The notes beneath the pieces were generated by a model. It did not search any database, had not been told where the DNA came from, and saw nothing but the letters and a program-made list of their open reading frames with translations. Source: Elusimicrobiota bacterium (lineage in GTDB: Bacteria > Elusimicrobiota > Elusimicrobia > F11). Taken from it: 64,000 nt of DNA. Positions within the stretch are counted from its first letter, which is position 1. Every line of letters begins with the position of its first letter. Location of the stretch: the NCBI GenBank assembly GCA_022072025.1, contig JAJVIP010000002.1, positions 225,356 to 289,355 on the forward strand. Reading direction: 5' to 3'. Of this stretch, positions 24,881-34,831 are shown in pieces. The translations under genes were made by a program, and so were the position numbers.

Positions 24881-25303
24881 ATGAAACCGAAGGTTCTGTT
24901 TGTCTGTGTTGAAAATTCATGCCGGAGTCAGATCGCCGAGGGCTTTGCACGCAAGCTTGGCGAAGACGTTATTGACGTCTGGAGCGCCGGTTCAAAGCCC
25001 TCAGGGAAGATTAATACCACGGGCATTGAGCTCATGAAGGAGAAGGGAATCGATCTGGATCTTCAACACTCGAAAGGATTAACGGATCTTCCAAATGTTA
25101 AATGGGATTACGTCATCACGATGGGCTGCGGCGACGCCTGTCCGTTCGTGCCCTCAACGTTGAAAGAGGATTGGGGCATTCCCGACCCGAAGAACCTGCC
25201 GTTGGATGAGTTCCGAAAGATTCGCGATCAAATTGAAAATAAAGTGAAAGATCTCATTTCCCGCGTTCATCAACATACCGGCGAGAAGCATCTTAAATCT
25301 TAG
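24881..25303 (+). CDS. arsC: Arsenate reductase, LMW-phosphatase type
   Basis: About 140 residues with the CX5R loop (CVENSCR) near the N-terminus, a second cysteine pair in MGCGDACPFVP and DPKNLP. It reduces arsenate to arsenite for export by Acr3 through a cysteine cascade; the GCGDAC form is seen in thioredoxin- and mycothiol-linked enzymes. ATG 24881 has GGGAG 8 nt upstream; ATG 24866, abutting the acr3 stop, is the alternative. Confidence 0.92.
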   Translation: MKPKVLFVCVENSCRSQIAEGFARKLGEDVIDVWSAGSKPSGKINTTGIELMKEKGIDLDLQHSKGLTDLPNVKWDYVITMGCGDACPFVPSTLKEDWGIPDPKNLPLDEFRKIRDQIENKVKDLISRVHQHTGEKHLKS

Positions 25304-25366
25304 ACCTGTTCCTCGCTTCAACTGGTCAAAGGTTGGTTTCAGGGTGGCTGGGTTGAAATGGTAGGC

Positions 25367-25418
25367 ATCAAACGACCAGTTTAAATTGTATCACTGGCGT
25401 TTGATACCGTAATCAAAC
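25367..25418. promoter_or_regulatory. Overlapping palindromes upstream of nnrS
   Basis: ATCAAACGACCAGT (25367-25380) is inverted as ACTGGCGTTTGAT (25393-25405), with one bulged base. The right arm also forms GTTTGAT-ACCGTA-ATCAAAC (25399-25418). Three alternating half-sites ending 15 nt before the nnrS ATG look like a regulator array. The half-site resembles an FNR/CRP-type arm but the spacer is 6, not 4. Confidence 0.5.
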
Positions 25419-25433
25419 TTCAGGAGAATTTGG

Positions 25434-26642
25434 ATGAATATCAATGAAAACATTTCTTGGTGGGGTTCTCTCCCTTTAAATCCCTTCCGGTTATTTTTCC
25501 CTATGGGCCTTCTTTTTGGGGTTCTTGGCGTGGGACATTGGGTCCTATGGAGCGTGGGAGTGGAATTTCCTTCAATCGCGTTGGTTCACGCCTCCCTGCA
25601 AACCCAAGGGTTTTTAACAAGTTTTGTGATCGGTTTTTTGATGACGGCGTTCCCGCGTTTCACCGGATCATGGCCTGCCAGTCGGCTTGAATTGAGCCTG
25701 ATGTTTCTGTCGATGACATTATTTCTCCTTTCGACACTCATGCAACAATGGGTCATTTCTCAAATTTCTTTTCTGGTTCTCATCGGCAATCTAATGGTTT
25801 TTGCTTCGCGTCGCTTTCCTCATCGGAACAAACCATTGCCGCCCTCTTTTCTGTTAATGGGTTTTGGGTTCCTCCACGCTTTTTTAGGGACGTCTTTTAT
25901 TCTCTGGAGTCGTTTTGGAATGTCCCATTTTCCACTTTTTTCCATTGGTCGGCAGATGGTTCAGGTGGGTTTCCTTCTCTGCATGGTGTTGGGGGTCACA
26001 GGAAAACTGGCCCCTTTCCTGTTGGGATACACCGATGACCCAGAAAAATCAACGGAATTAAGAGGTGTTTGGACTCGAGGGCCATGGGCGGTTTTGGCGC
26101 ATGGCCTAACAGGTCTCGGGATTATGGTCAGTTTTATGTTGGGGTTCATTCATCCCTGGGGAAGTGCCGTCATGAGAGCCTTGATTGTGACGATCCATTT
26201 GGTTCTTTTCGCTCGTATCGCTCGACCCTTGAAAAAAAAGACCACGTTGATGTTTCTCTTTCATCTCTCTTGCTGGATGGTTCCCTTGGGGCTTTGGGCG
26301 GGTGTTCTTTGGCCTGCCTACAGAATTGCTTCATTGCATGTTCTATTTATTGGGGGTTACAGCCTTATGATTTTTTCTTTTGGAACCTTAATCGTTCTCA
26401 GTCATTCGATGAAGGCAAGTTTAATTAATGGGCGCCTCATTTCTTTAAGAGTGATTGGTGGTCTGGTGTTGATATCGCTGGTCTTTCGGTTGTTTTCGGA
26501 ACTGGTACCCTTCCGTTACAAGGGTTTCATTCACACCTCCTCTGGGCTTTGGGTTCTAGCCGTTCTGATATGGGGGGCGGTTGTGTCTCCGGCCATGTTT
26601 GGTCGTTTGGTTATAAACAAGGCCGATCCCCATTCGAAATAG
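25434..26642 (+). CDS. NnrS-family membrane protein
   Basis: 402 residues, about twelve membrane helices. NPFRLFFPMGLLFG at the N-terminus and TSFVIGFLMTAFPRFTG correspond to the NnrS signatures, though the usual WHAHEM is replaced by ALVHASLQTQ. KLAPFLLGYTDD and LHVLFIGGYSLMIFSFGT match later NnrS regions. NnrS proteins bind heme and are linked to nitric oxide stress. AGGAG lies 7 nt upstream. It is a divergent member, so the metal sites may differ. Confidence 0.8.
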   Translation: MNINENISWWGSLPLNPFRLFFPMGLLFGVLGVGHWVLWSVGVEFPSIALVHASLQTQGFLTSFVIGFLMTAFPRFTGSWPASRLELSLMFLSMTLFLLSTLMQQWVISQISFLVLIGNLMVFASRRFPHRNKPLPPSFLLMGFGFLHAFLGTSFILWSRFGMSHFPLFSIGRQMVQVGFLLCMVLGVTGKLAPFLLGYTDDPEKSTELRGVWTRGPWAVLAHGLTGLGIMVSFMLGFIHPWGSAVMRALIVTIHLVLFARIARPLKKKTTLMFLFHLSCWMVPLGLWAGVLWPAYRIASLHVLFIGGYSLMIFSFGTLIVLSHSMKASLINGRLISLRVIGGLVLISLVFRLFSELVPFRYKGFIHTSSGLWVLAVLIWGAVVSPAMFGRLVINKADPHSK

Positions 26643-26738
26643 GGGGTGGTTGAGATGCGACATAAATGTGATGATTTGTTGCAGTCACAACCTTTACGGC
26701 CATTCTATATTCGATTCTCATTTTGAACGAAGGCATCA

Positions 26739-29429
26739 ATGATCACTTCTTGGCATGAACGAACATCGAGCGAAGTCGCTCAACAGATTGGAGTTGAGCC
26801 CTTATCGGGGTTGAGAGACACCGACGTCGCAGAACGTTTGTCTAAATACGGATTCAACGAGCTGATTGACCGGGGAGGGAAAAGCGCTGCCCGGGTTTTA
26901 TGGGAACAATTGACTTCGACAATGATCATTATTCTTCTGGCTGCGGCGGGCATTTCTTTTTTCCTTCGAGATTATAAAGACGCCATCGCGATTTTATCGA
27001 TTATTGTCCTTAACACCCTCCTGGGATTTTCCCAAGAATATCGAGCGGAACGCGCGATGGCCGCCCTAAAAAAATTGGCGATTCCATTTGTTAAGGTCAG
27101 ACGAAATGGGCGAGTTTTTGAGATTTCGTCACGAGATATTATCCCGGGAGATGTTGTTTTTTTGGAAGCCGGCAATTTGGTCCCGGCGGATGGGCGTTTG
27201 ATTGAAACTGTAAATTTGCGCACCCAAGAATCTTCCTTGACCGGAGAGTCTGAACCCATCGACAAAGACGCCCATTCTGTTTCAGCCCCCGATTCTCCGC
27301 TGGGCGATCGTCGCAACATGGTATTTCGTGGAACCTTGGTGGCCTCTGGTCGGGGGCAATTTATTGTGACGGAAACAGGAATGGCCACTCAGTTGGGGCA
27401 CATAGCCGGCATGATGCAAAAAGCCAGCCAGGATTTAACCCCTCTCCAAAAGCGGCTGGATAAATTGGCGAAACAATTGGCTGTGATTGCCTTAATGATT
27501 GTGGGCGTTGTTTTTTTGTTGGGACTATTGAGAGGAGAAGATCTCAAAAATATGTTTTTGATCGCGGTCAGTATGGCGGTGGCCGCGGTGCCGGAAGGTC
27601 TGCCCGCTGTGGTGACCATTTCTTTGGCGCTTGGAGCGCAGCGCATGCTCAAGCGTCATGCGCTCATTCGAAAACTGCCCGCCGTTGAAACGTTGGGGTC
27701 TGTTACGGTCATTTGCTCGGATAAAACAGGAACCTTAACCCAGAATCAAATGACGGTGACCGTTTTGGATGTGGCGGGCCATTCCCTTGAGTTGCAACAG
27801 TCCGATCACCGCTCTCTTTTGGAAGAAAAAGCGGCTGGGAAAAAACATTCATTTTCTTTGCTCTTGGCGGGAGCGGCGCTTTGCAATGACGCCGTATTAA
27901 ATGAGGAAAGCGGGGTCAAAAAGATAGTGGGTGATCCTACCGAGGGAGCGCTTTTGGTGATGGCCGATCGATGGGGGCTCTCAATTGAGGCGATCGGTAA
28001 AAAATTTCCTCGAGTCAACGAGTTGGCTTTTGATTCGAACCGAAAGCGAATGACCACCATCCACACTCTTCCCGAGGGAGATTTGGAGATTACAGCCGGC
28101 CTTAGCAACAAGCCTTTTGTGGCTTTTTCCAAGGGGGCATTGGATGGTTTGCTGGAACTCTCCTCTTCGGTGTGGTTGGATGGGGCGATCCAAAGCATGA
28201 ATGGGGATTGGCGAGAACGAATCAATGCGGCCAACCGAAAATTAACAGAAAAGGGAATGCGAGTTTTGGGGGTGGCTTTTCGTCCACTTGATTTTAAAGA
28301 GGGGAAGGCCGAAATTTTGGAAAAAGATTTAACTTTTGTGGGTTTGATTGGAATGGTCGATCCTCCTCGGCCGGAAGCCAAAGAAGCTGTTGAGAAATGC
28401 CGGCTGGCGGGAATTAGGCCCGTTATGATCACAGGCGATCATCCATTAACCGCGCACTCGATCGCGTCTCATTTGGGGATTACAACCACCAGTCAGGTTC
28501 TAACGGGTCAAGAACTTAACCATATGACTGTTGAAGAACTGATGAAAAAAGTGGATGAGGTTTCGGTATACGCGCGGGTGTCGCCGGAACACAAGTTGAA
28601 AATCATCGAAGCGCTTCAGAAGCGGGGACACAATGTGGCCATGACTGGCGATGGGGTGAACGATGCCCCAGCTCTTAAAAAAGCAGATATTGGTGTGGCC
28701 ATGGGGATCACCGGAACTGACGTCACAAAAGAAGCGGCGGATATGGTCCTTTTGGATGATAACTTCGCCACCATTGTGTCGGCCATCGAGGAAGGGCGGG
28801 TCATCTATGACAACATTCGTAAGTTCATCAAATATCTTTTAACCACCAATTCCGCGGAGATTCTCGTGATGCTCTTGGCTCCCTTTTTGGGAATGCCATT
28901 GCCTCTTCTTCCTCTTCAAATCCTTTGGATCAACTTGGTGACCGACGGTCCGACCGCTTTGGCTTTGGGTGTTGAACCCGCTGAACAAAATGTGATGGGC
29001 CGATCTCCGATCCATGCGAGTGAAAACATATTGGGACAAGGGATGGGCTGGCACGTGATGTGGGTGGGACTTTTAATGACGTTCTTGTCTCTGGTGGGGG
29101 GGTATTTCTTGTGGGCCCAGGGTCAGCAAGAGTGGCAGACCATGGTGTTTACCTCGCTCACTTTTTGTCAAATGGCGCATGTGTTGGCCATCCGATCGGA
29201 ACTGTCCTCGCTTTTTAAAATGGGAATCTTTTCCAATCCTTGGTTGGCGGGAGCCGTCTTCCTCACCGTGGGTTTGCAAATTCTGTTGGTTTACACCCCT
29301 GTTTTTCAGGAAATCTTTCATACCGTTCCTCTCGACGCGCGTCAGATTGGGCTCTGCGCCCTCTCTGCCAGCGGCGTCTTTTTAGCGGTTGAAGTTGAAA
29401 AAGGGCTAAAAAGAAGGAGCGTTAAATAG
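26739..29429 (+). CDS. P2A-type calcium-transporting ATPase
   Basis: 896 residues. N-terminal cation-ATPase domain, A-domain TGES ([12 protein letters not shown]), phosphorylation D328 in [42 protein letters not shown]. Calcium-site motifs are those of SERCA/PMCA-like pumps: [13 protein letters not shown] in M4 and [15 protein letters not shown] in M6. It probably exports Ca2+ (or Mn2+). It is monocistronic and overlaps the convergent hemerythrin gene by 24 bp. Confidence 0.93.
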   Translation: MITSWHERTSSEVAQQIGVEPLSGLRDTDVAERLSKYGFNELIDRGGKSAARVLWEQLTSTMIIILLAAAGISFFLRDYKDAIAILSIIVLNTLLGFSQEYRAERAMAALKKLAIPFVKVRRNGRVFEISSRDIIPGDVVFLEAGNLVPADGRLIETVNLRTQESSLTGESEPIDKDAHSVSAPDSPLGDRRNMVFRGTLVASGRGQFIVTETGMATQLGHIAGMMQKASQDLTPLQKRLDKLAKQLAVIALMIVGVVFLLGLLRGEDLKNMFLIAVSMAVAAVPEGLPAVVTISLALGAQRMLKRHALIRKLPAVETLGSVTVICSDKTGTLTQNQMTVTVLDVAGHSLELQQSDHRSLLEEKAAGKKHSFSLLLAGAALCNDAVLNEESGVKKIVGDPTEGALLVMADRWGLSIEAIGKKFPRVNELAFDSNRKRMTTIHTLPEGDLEITAGLSNKPFVAFSKGALDGLLELSSSVWLDGAIQSMNGDWRERINAANRKLTEKGMRVLGVAFRPLDFKEGKAEILEKDLTFVGLIGMVDPPRPEAKEAVEKCRLAGIRPVMITGDHPLTAHSIASHLGITTTSQVLTGQELNHMTVEELMKKVDEVSVYARVSPEHKLKIIEALQKRGHNVAMTGDGVNDAPALKKADIGVAMGITGTDVTKEAADMVLLDDNFATIVSAIEEGRVIYDNIRKFIKYLLTTNSAEILVMLLAPFLGMPLPLLPLQILWINLVTDGPTALALGVEPAEQNVMGRSPIHASENILGQGMGWHVMWVGLLMTFLSLVGGYFLWAQGQQEWQTMVFTSLTFCQMAHVLAIRSELSSLFKMGIFSNPWLAGAVFLTVGLQILLVYTPVFQEIFHTVPLDARQIGLCALSASGVFLAVEVEKGLKRRSVK

Positions 29430-29858
29430 CTTCCTGGCTTCCTCTTGACGGTTCTCCATCTCTTGGCCAAGTTGATTCAACCCTTCTTTGTCTAACACCT
29501 TTTCGGCCAGAGGAAAAAGCGCGCCCTCTTCTTTCAGTAAATGGTTTTCGAGAATCGCTCGAAATTGAAGCATAAAAGCGTCCCGATTTTTTGAAGGCTC
29601 TGTTTTTTGAATCAATTTCATGAAGTGATCGATGTCCTTATGTTCTTCGTAAAGTTCATCTAGATACTTTTTCACAAACAGGGGTTCGGTTCTAAAAGCA
29701 GGGAGAAAAACCACGTCTTCAAACCAAGCATGAGTCAACACAACGCGCTCTAAAGTTTTGGATATCTCGGCGAATCGGGGGTTGTCTGTATGGAACCCGT
29801 CTAATAGTTTTCGGATCATTTTGTGATCGCTCAACAAGGCATCGGTGGCTTTTTTCAT
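29406..29858 (-). CDS. Hemerythrin-like HHE-domain protein
   Basis: 150 residues, four-helix bundle. Metal ligands are recognisable in LLSDHKMI, THAWFEDVVF, EEHKDIDHF and ENHLLKEEGALFP, the H-H-E pattern that binds a di-iron centre. It is soluble and probably senses or handles O2 or NO, or protects Fe-S proteins; nnrS nearby makes NO plausible but this is inference. It is transcribed divergently from hppA. Confidence 0.88.
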   Translation of the reverse strand: MKKATDALLSDHKMIRKLLDGFHTDNPRFAEISKTLERVVLTHAWFEDVVFLPAFRTEPLFVKKYLDELYEEHKDIDHFMKLIQKTEPSKNRDAFMLQFRAILENHLLKEEGALFPLAEKVLDKEGLNQLGQEMENRQEEARKLFNAPSF

Positions 29859-29908
29859 GAGCGCATTGTACGGTAAAACAAATATTTTTCAAATGTATGT
29901 GAAGATGG

Positions 29909-29939
29909 TTGTTATTTATTCCTGCGAATGGTTTATAAT
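29909..29939 (+). promoter_or_regulatory. Probable hppA promoter
   Basis: TATAAT at 29934-29939 with TTGTTA at 29909-29914 (19-nt spacer), 40 nt upstream of the hppA ATG. Confidence 0.45.
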
Positions 29940-29979
29940 CCCCCGCCTTTAAATTATTTTTCAATGGGGAAAAATATCT

Positions 29980-32412
29980 ATGACCTTGTTCGAACCGCTT
30001 TTCAGCAGTGACTATGCGACGTATGAAAAGATTGCGCTTATCTCAAATGTTCTAATTGCATTGGCTGGTTTGGTGTATGCGCTCTTGTTGATGAAACAAG
30101 TGAAGCAAGCCGATCAGGGAACTCCCAAAATGCAACAAATCGCTCAAGCCGTCAGAGAAGGAGCGAACGCCTATTTGTATCGTCAGTTTCGGGTGGTGGC
30201 TGTCCTCATCGTTTTTTTAACGGGAATTTTATTTATCGCCGCTAAATTGTCTGGCGCTCCCATTGAGATATCGGGTGGACGTGCCATTTCTTTTCTGGTG
30301 GGGTCCGTTTTTTCTGGATTGGTGGGTTTTGTGGGCATGCGTTTGGCCACCATGGGTAATTTGCGGGTGGCCGCGGCCGCGCCCAAAGGGTTTGGCGGCG
30401 CCCTTCAGATTGGTTACCGGACCGGAACCATCACGGGCATGTTAACGGATGGGTTGGGTTTGTTGGGAGGCTCCATCATTTTCCTCATCTATGGCGAACA
30501 TGCCTATGAAGCGCTCCTCGGATTTGGGTTCGGAGGCACTTTGTTGGCGCTCTTTATGCGGGTGGGCGGCGGCATTTTCACCAAAGCGGCGGACGTCGGT
30601 GCGGATTTGGTTGGAAAATTGGAAAAAGGAATTCCGGAGGATGACCCTCGCAACGCCGCCACCATCGCCGACAATGTGGGAGACAATGTCGGCGATTGCG
30701 CTGGTATGGCCTCAGATATTTTTGAAAGTTATGAAGTGACCATGGTGGCGGCCATGATTTTGGGGTTGGCCAGTTTTGGACACAAGGGCGTGATTTTTCC
30801 CTTGTTGGTTCGCGCCATTGGCGTCGTGGCCAGCATCATCAGCACGTATAGCGTGCGCGCGGGTGAAAAGGGAAGCGTCAACGAAGCGATGGGAAGCGTC
30901 AACCGGGGGTTTGTGATCGGCTCTATCCTGAGCATTGTGGGTTTTGTAATCCTGGGTTTTTATTATCTGCGTTTCGATCTTTCGTATTTGGCTCAATATC
31001 CCCAAGCGGCCGCTGGGTTTCCTTTGGACGCGAATGGAATGCCCCATATCGCGGGACTCCCGTTCTGGGCGAATCTGGGAATCGCTGGGCTCGACATGAG
31101 AGCGGCTTGGACTTGTTTTATTGGAATCGTTCTTGCGGTGGGCCTCAACAAGGTGACGGAATATTACACGGGTACGGAATACTCGCCAGTCAGATCTCTC
31201 GTTAAATCGTGCGAAACAGGCCACGCCACCAACATCATTCAAGGGTTTGCCGTGGGGTATGAAAGCACGGTCGCCGCGGTGGTGGTGATCTCGAGTGCTG
31301 TTTTGGCCAGTGTGTTTGTTTATGGTGGAACGAACCCCACGTTTATCGCTTATGGGGTGGCCATGTGCGGTATCGGAATGCTTACTTTGACGGGCAATAC
31401 GATATCCATGGATGTGTTCGGTCCCGTGGCGGACAATGCCAATGGAATAGGCGAGATGGGTTACGATAGAAAGGAAATGGGCGAAACAAAATACAAAGAG
31501 TCTCGCCAAATTTTGGCCGACTTGGACGCGGTGGGAAATACCACCAAAGCCATCACCAAAGGAATCGCGATCGGATCGGCGGTGATCGCGGCGGTCTCCC
31601 TTTTCAATAGTTTTATTGTTTCGGTCGGGTCGGGAGGAGGCGGCGAAACGGCCCGTATCAGTTCCGAGGTATTCAATATGGTGGCATCAAAACTTTCCTT
31701 ATCGGATCCCACTCTGTTCGTTGGTTTGCTCCTAGGAGCGGCTGTTCCCTTCTTGTTTAGTTCCATGACAATTCGAGCGGTGGGGCGCGCCGCCTTTTTA
31801 ATTGTTTATGAGTGTCGTTTGCAATTTAGAGACAAAGAAATTTGGGAAGGAACCAAAAAGCCCAATTACGGACGGGTGGTGGATATTTGCACGGCGGAAG
31901 CTCAAAAAGAATTGGTGGGGCCGGCTTTGTTGGCGCTGTTGGTTCCCGCCATTGTGGGTTTTAGTTTGGGTGTGATCGCGTTGGCGGGTTTCTTGGCGGG
32001 CATGATTGTGTCAGGCCAATTGCTCGCCGTGTTTATGGCCAACGCCGGCGGAGCGTGGGACAATGCCAAAAAGATGGTGGAAGATGAAGTGGTTAACTTT
32101 GATGCGAACACCGGCAAAGGCAGCGAAAAACACAAAGCCTCCATTACCGGTGATACGGTGGGAGATCCGTTGAAAGACACCGCGGGGCCTGCAGTGAATC
32201 CTCTCATCAAAGTCATGAACATGGTGAGTTTGCTTTTGATCGGACTTATTTTGCCGTTTGATCATCGCTTTGTTCGGTATTTACAAGATCATTCTGTTCC
32301 CATTGCGACACAAGCGCATAATTTGACTTACTGGGTTATTATCCTTGTCTGTGTCGGCGGATTGGCCTGGGCGCTTTGGCAGTCCAAACGAGAACAAAAA
32401 CACTCGCACTAA
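29980..32412 (+). CDS. hppA: Membrane proton-pumping pyrophosphatase
   Basis: 810 residues, about sixteen membrane helices. The catalytic loop ADVGADLVGKLEKGIPEDDP and the acidic ADNVGDNVGDCAGMASDIFE are intact, as is DTVGDPLKDTAGPAVN near the end. It couples PPi hydrolysis to ion export. The K+-dependence determinant reads GNTTKA, with Lys at residue 523; Lys here marks the K+-independent, H+-pumping subclass, while K+-dependent enzymes have Ala. It is monocistronic with its own promoter. Confidence 0.96.
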   Translation: MTLFEPLFSSDYATYEKIALISNVLIALAGLVYALLLMKQVKQADQGTPKMQQIAQAVREGANAYLYRQFRVVAVLIVFLTGILFIAAKLSGAPIEISGGRAISFLVGSVFSGLVGFVGMRLATMGNLRVAAAAPKGFGGALQIGYRTGTITGMLTDGLGLLGGSIIFLIYGEHAYEALLGFGFGGTLLALFMRVGGGIFTKAADVGADLVGKLEKGIPEDDPRNAATIADNVGDNVGDCAGMASDIFESYEVTMVAAMILGLASFGHKGVIFPLLVRAIGVVASIISTYSVRAGEKGSVNEAMGSVNRGFVIGSILSIVGFVILGFYYLRFDLSYLAQYPQAAAGFPLDANGMPHIAGLPFWANLGIAGLDMRAAWTCFIGIVLAVGLNKVTEYYTGTEYSPVRSLVKSCETGHATNIIQGFAVGYESTVAAVVVISSAVLASVFVYGGTNPTFIAYGVAMCGIGMLTLTGNTISMDVFGPVADNANGIGEMGYDRKEMGETKYKESRQILADLDAVGNTTKAITKGIAIGSAVIAAVSLFNSFIVSVGSGGGGETARISSEVFNMVASKLSLSDPTLFVGLLLGAAVPFLFSSMTIRAVGRAAFLIVYECRLQFRDKEIWEGTKKPNYGRVVDICTAEAQKELVGPALLALLVPAIVGFSLGVIALAGFLAGMIVSGQLLAVFMANAGGAWDNAKKMVEDEVVNFDANTGKGSEKHKASITGDTVGDPLKDTAGPAVNPLIKVMNMVSLLLIGLILPFDHRFVRYLQDHSVPIATQAHNLTYWVIILVCVGGLAWALWQSKREQKHSH

Positions 32413-32535
32413 CCGCACTGCGGTTTAGTTAAGAAAAAATTGTTAGACACAAATCGTCGCCCCGGCGATCTTTTGGCCGGGGCCCAGGTTTTCCCGTCAA
32501 TAAAAACCTGGATCCCGTACTTCGCGGACGAGCGA
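32411..32535. repeat. Compound palindromic repeat, copy 3, left of cstA
   Basis: Begins AACCGCACTGCGGTTTAG, continues to CGTCGCCCCGGC (32455), GCCGGGGCCCAGGTTTTC and AACCTGGATCCCG; the right outer arm has decayed. The first ~110 bp match 34589-34700 in the same orientation. Confidence 0.75.
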
Positions 32536-32619
32536 GGGAGGGGAACTGTAAATTTTCGGGGTCCACCTTGGAAAATGTGAGAGGGAAAATTATTGGGTTT
32601 CGACAAGAACGTGACGGAT

Positions 32620-34440
32620 TTATTTTACCTGAAAGCCAGAAGACCCTATTTTCGACCGGGTCCAGTGGCGGGCTGAAACAAGGATCATGACGATTGCGCA
32701 GCTCATCATGATAAGGGTGAGGACGGCGTTGGTATAGCCCACAAATGCCTTGCCTGGTTGCGCGGCCAGCGGTAAAAAATTTTGAAACAGGCTTTGCCAA
32801 CCGGCGGTTAGTGTCGTGGTGGCGATGAATATCATCGGGAATAGAGTGGTCCAGGCATATTTTCTTTTTCCCATGTTGATGATAACGGTGGTGGCCACAC
32901 AAAGCGCGATCACCGCGAGAAGTTGATTCGCAATCCCAAACATCGGCCAAATGGTGGAAATGCTGCCGGTTAAAATGAAATAGGACCAAGCTCCCACCAC
33001 CAAGGCGCTTGAGAGTATGGTTCCTGGAAGCCAATCCGTTCGTTCAAAAGGTTTATAAATTTTCCCCAGAAACTCCTGCGCGATAAACCGGGCCACACGC
33101 GTGCCCGTATCAATAGTGGTCAGAATAAAAAGCGCCTCAAACATGATCGCGAAGTGATACCAATAGGACATCAGGTTCTTCATGCCTGGCAAACTGGAAA
33201 ATACCTGGGCCATTCCCACCGCGAGGGACACCGCCCCACCCGTACGTCCGGCTACCTCTTCTCCCACTTCGGCGGCCAAAGCCGATAAATTAACTGGATC
33301 CATTCCGAGTTCTGCGAATTTCGAAACGGGTACGTTGATGGCGAAATAGTCCCCAGGATGAAGCGCGGAGGCCGCGATTAATGCGGTGACACCCACCAAA
33401 CCTTCCATCAACATGGCTCCATATCCAATGGGACGAATGTCCATTTCATTGTTGATCATTTTGGGGGTGGTGCCTGAGGCCACCAGCGCGTGGAAACCCG
33501 AAATGGCTCCGCAGGCGATGGTGATGAACACAAAGGGGAAAATTTTTCCTGGGATGATGGGGCCTCCGCCCGAAACAAAGCCGCTCACGAGGGGTTGATG
33601 GAGGGGCGGATTAACCCACAGGAGCCCCAGGATAAGAAAGGCGATTGTTCCAATTTTCATGTAGGAGCTTAAGTAGTCCCGTGGGCAAAGGAGCATCCAC
33701 ACCGGCAAGATGGACGCCACAAATCCATAGGCTGCGATGGCGAGAGTCACACCGTGGGGGGTGAGTTTCATGTAAGGTTCAAGGAACGAACCTTGAACAT
33801 GTTTTCCAAAAATGACGGCCAAAAGAAGGCCTGTTACTCCGATTAGGGTGGCTTCGGCGATTTTCCCTTTTCGGAATCGGTACATGTAAAGACCCATGAA
33901 AAGAGCCAAGGGGATGGAGCATCCAATGGTGAAAACACCCCAAGAACTTTCCCTCAGTGCGTTGACAACGGCCAAACCCAAGCCAGCCAAGGCGACAATA
34001 ATAATGAAGAGCACCGCTATGGCGGTGGTAATACCTGCCACTGTTCCCAGTTCCGCGCGGGCAATCTCCGCCAATGATTTTCCGCCCCGGCGTGTGGAGG
34101 CTGTAAGAATAATGAAATCTTGAACCGCTCCGGCCAAGACCACCCCAATTAAAAGCCACAAAAATCCCGGGAGAAAACCGAACTGGGCCGCGAGCACGGG
34201 TCCAATCAACGGGCCCGCTCCCGTAATGGCCGCGAAATGGTGTCCAAACAAGACCCATTTGTTGGTGGGATGATAATTTTCACCATCGTAGTGTTGATGC
34301 GCGGGCGTTTGCGCCTTGGCATTTAAAGCCACCACCTTCGAAGCCAAAAATGCGCTGTAATATCGATAAGCCAATGCAAGCACGCACAGCGTGCCAATCA
34401 TAAATGGAAGAGCATGCATAGGGGGCGGATCATACGTCAT
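32620..34440 (-). CDS. cstA: CstA-family peptide/pyruvate transporter
   Basis: 606 residues, about sixteen membrane helices. Signatures: [60 protein letters not shown] (with the preceding CxAISGFH pattern) and [12 protein letters not shown]. CstA/BtsT proteins import pyruvate or peptides in carbon starvation. No ribosome site is obvious at ATG 34440 or 34419. It stands alone, flanked on both sides by direct copies of the ~120-bp repeat. Confidence 0.95.
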   Translation of the reverse strand: MTYDPPPMHALPFMIGTLCVLALAYRYYSAFLASKVVALNAKAQTPAHQHYDGENYHPTNKWVLFGHHFAAITGAGPLIGPVLAAQFGFLPGFLWLLIGVVLAGAVQDFIILTASTRRGGKSLAEIARAELGTVAGITTAIAVLFIIIVALAGLGLAVVNALRESSWGVFTIGCSIPLALFMGLYMYRFRKGKIAEATLIGVTGLLLAVIFGKHVQGSFLEPYMKLTPHGVTLAIAAYGFVASILPVWMLLCPRDYLSSYMKIGTIAFLILGLLWVNPPLHQPLVSGFVSGGGPIIPGKIFPFVFITIACGAISGFHALVASGTTPKMINNEMDIRPIGYGAMLMEGLVGVTALIAASALHPGDYFAINVPVSKFAELGMDPVNLSALAAEVGEEVAGRTGGAVSLAVGMAQVFSSLPGMKNLMSYWYHFAIMFEALFILTTIDTGTRVARFIAQEFLGKIYKPFERTDWLPGTILSSALVVGAWSYFILTGSISTIWPMFGIANQLLAVIALCVATTVIINMGKRKYAWTTLFPMIFIATTTLTAGWQSLFQNFLPLAAQPGKAFVGYTNAVLTLIMMSCAIVMILVSARHWTRSKIGSSGFQVK

Positions 34441-34588
34441 TGAAAGCAGTTTTTTAATCCTTTATCTGTTTTCAAAAATTTCACGAAGTGAATGGATATC
34501 ATTCAAATGGTTCTCCGTGAGAAGATGTGACCCCTTTTCTATCTGATTTGGGTTTTCCAGCAGCCTCGTTAGGACCCAATGGAACCTT

Positions 34589-34717
34589 AACCCCAATGCG
34601 GTTTAGTTAAGAAAAATTGTAAGACATAAATCGTCGCCCCGGCACGTTTTTGGCCGGGGCCCAGGTTTTCTCCCGACAGTGAACCTGGATCCCGGCCAAA
34701 AGATTGCCGGGATGACG
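34589..34717. repeat. Compound palindromic repeat, copy 4, right of cstA
   Basis: AACCCCAATGCGGTTTAG flank, then the full element from CGTCGCCCCGGC (34632) to GCCGGGATGACG (34717), including GGCCCAGGTTTTC and AACCTGGATCCCGGCC. Direct repeat of 32411-32535. Confidence 0.8.
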
Positions 34718-34774
34718 GCTTAAAGCTTACTTTCGCAACAGTCTCTGAAAAAGCGAGTCCGGTGTTTGCTGACC

Positions 34775-34802
34775 TTGATAAATCAAGGGCGTTCACTATA
34801 AT
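34775..34802 (+). promoter_or_regulatory. malQ operon promoter
   Basis: TTGATA (34775-34780), 16-nt spacer, TATAAT (34797-34802), 29 nt before the GTG of malQ. The best sigma-70 match in the window. Confidence 0.65.
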
Positions 34803-34831
34803 TGAAGAACTTAAAGCGTGTATAAATCCCA

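Larger units (their letters stand above)
34441..34831. other. cstA-malQ intergenic region
   Basis: Divergent region with no gene. It contains palindromic repeat copy 4 and the malQ promoter. The ~150 nt next to cstA show no clear promoter motif. Confidence 0.6.

Noticed and set aside
26643-26738. Promoter for the Ca2+-type ATPase
   Set aside because: TATATT at 26706 has no -35 partner at a usable distance; not supported well enough to list.
30712-31509. 265-codon minus-strand open frame inside hppA
   Set aside because: It lies wholly antisense to a conserved catalytic region and resembles no protein.
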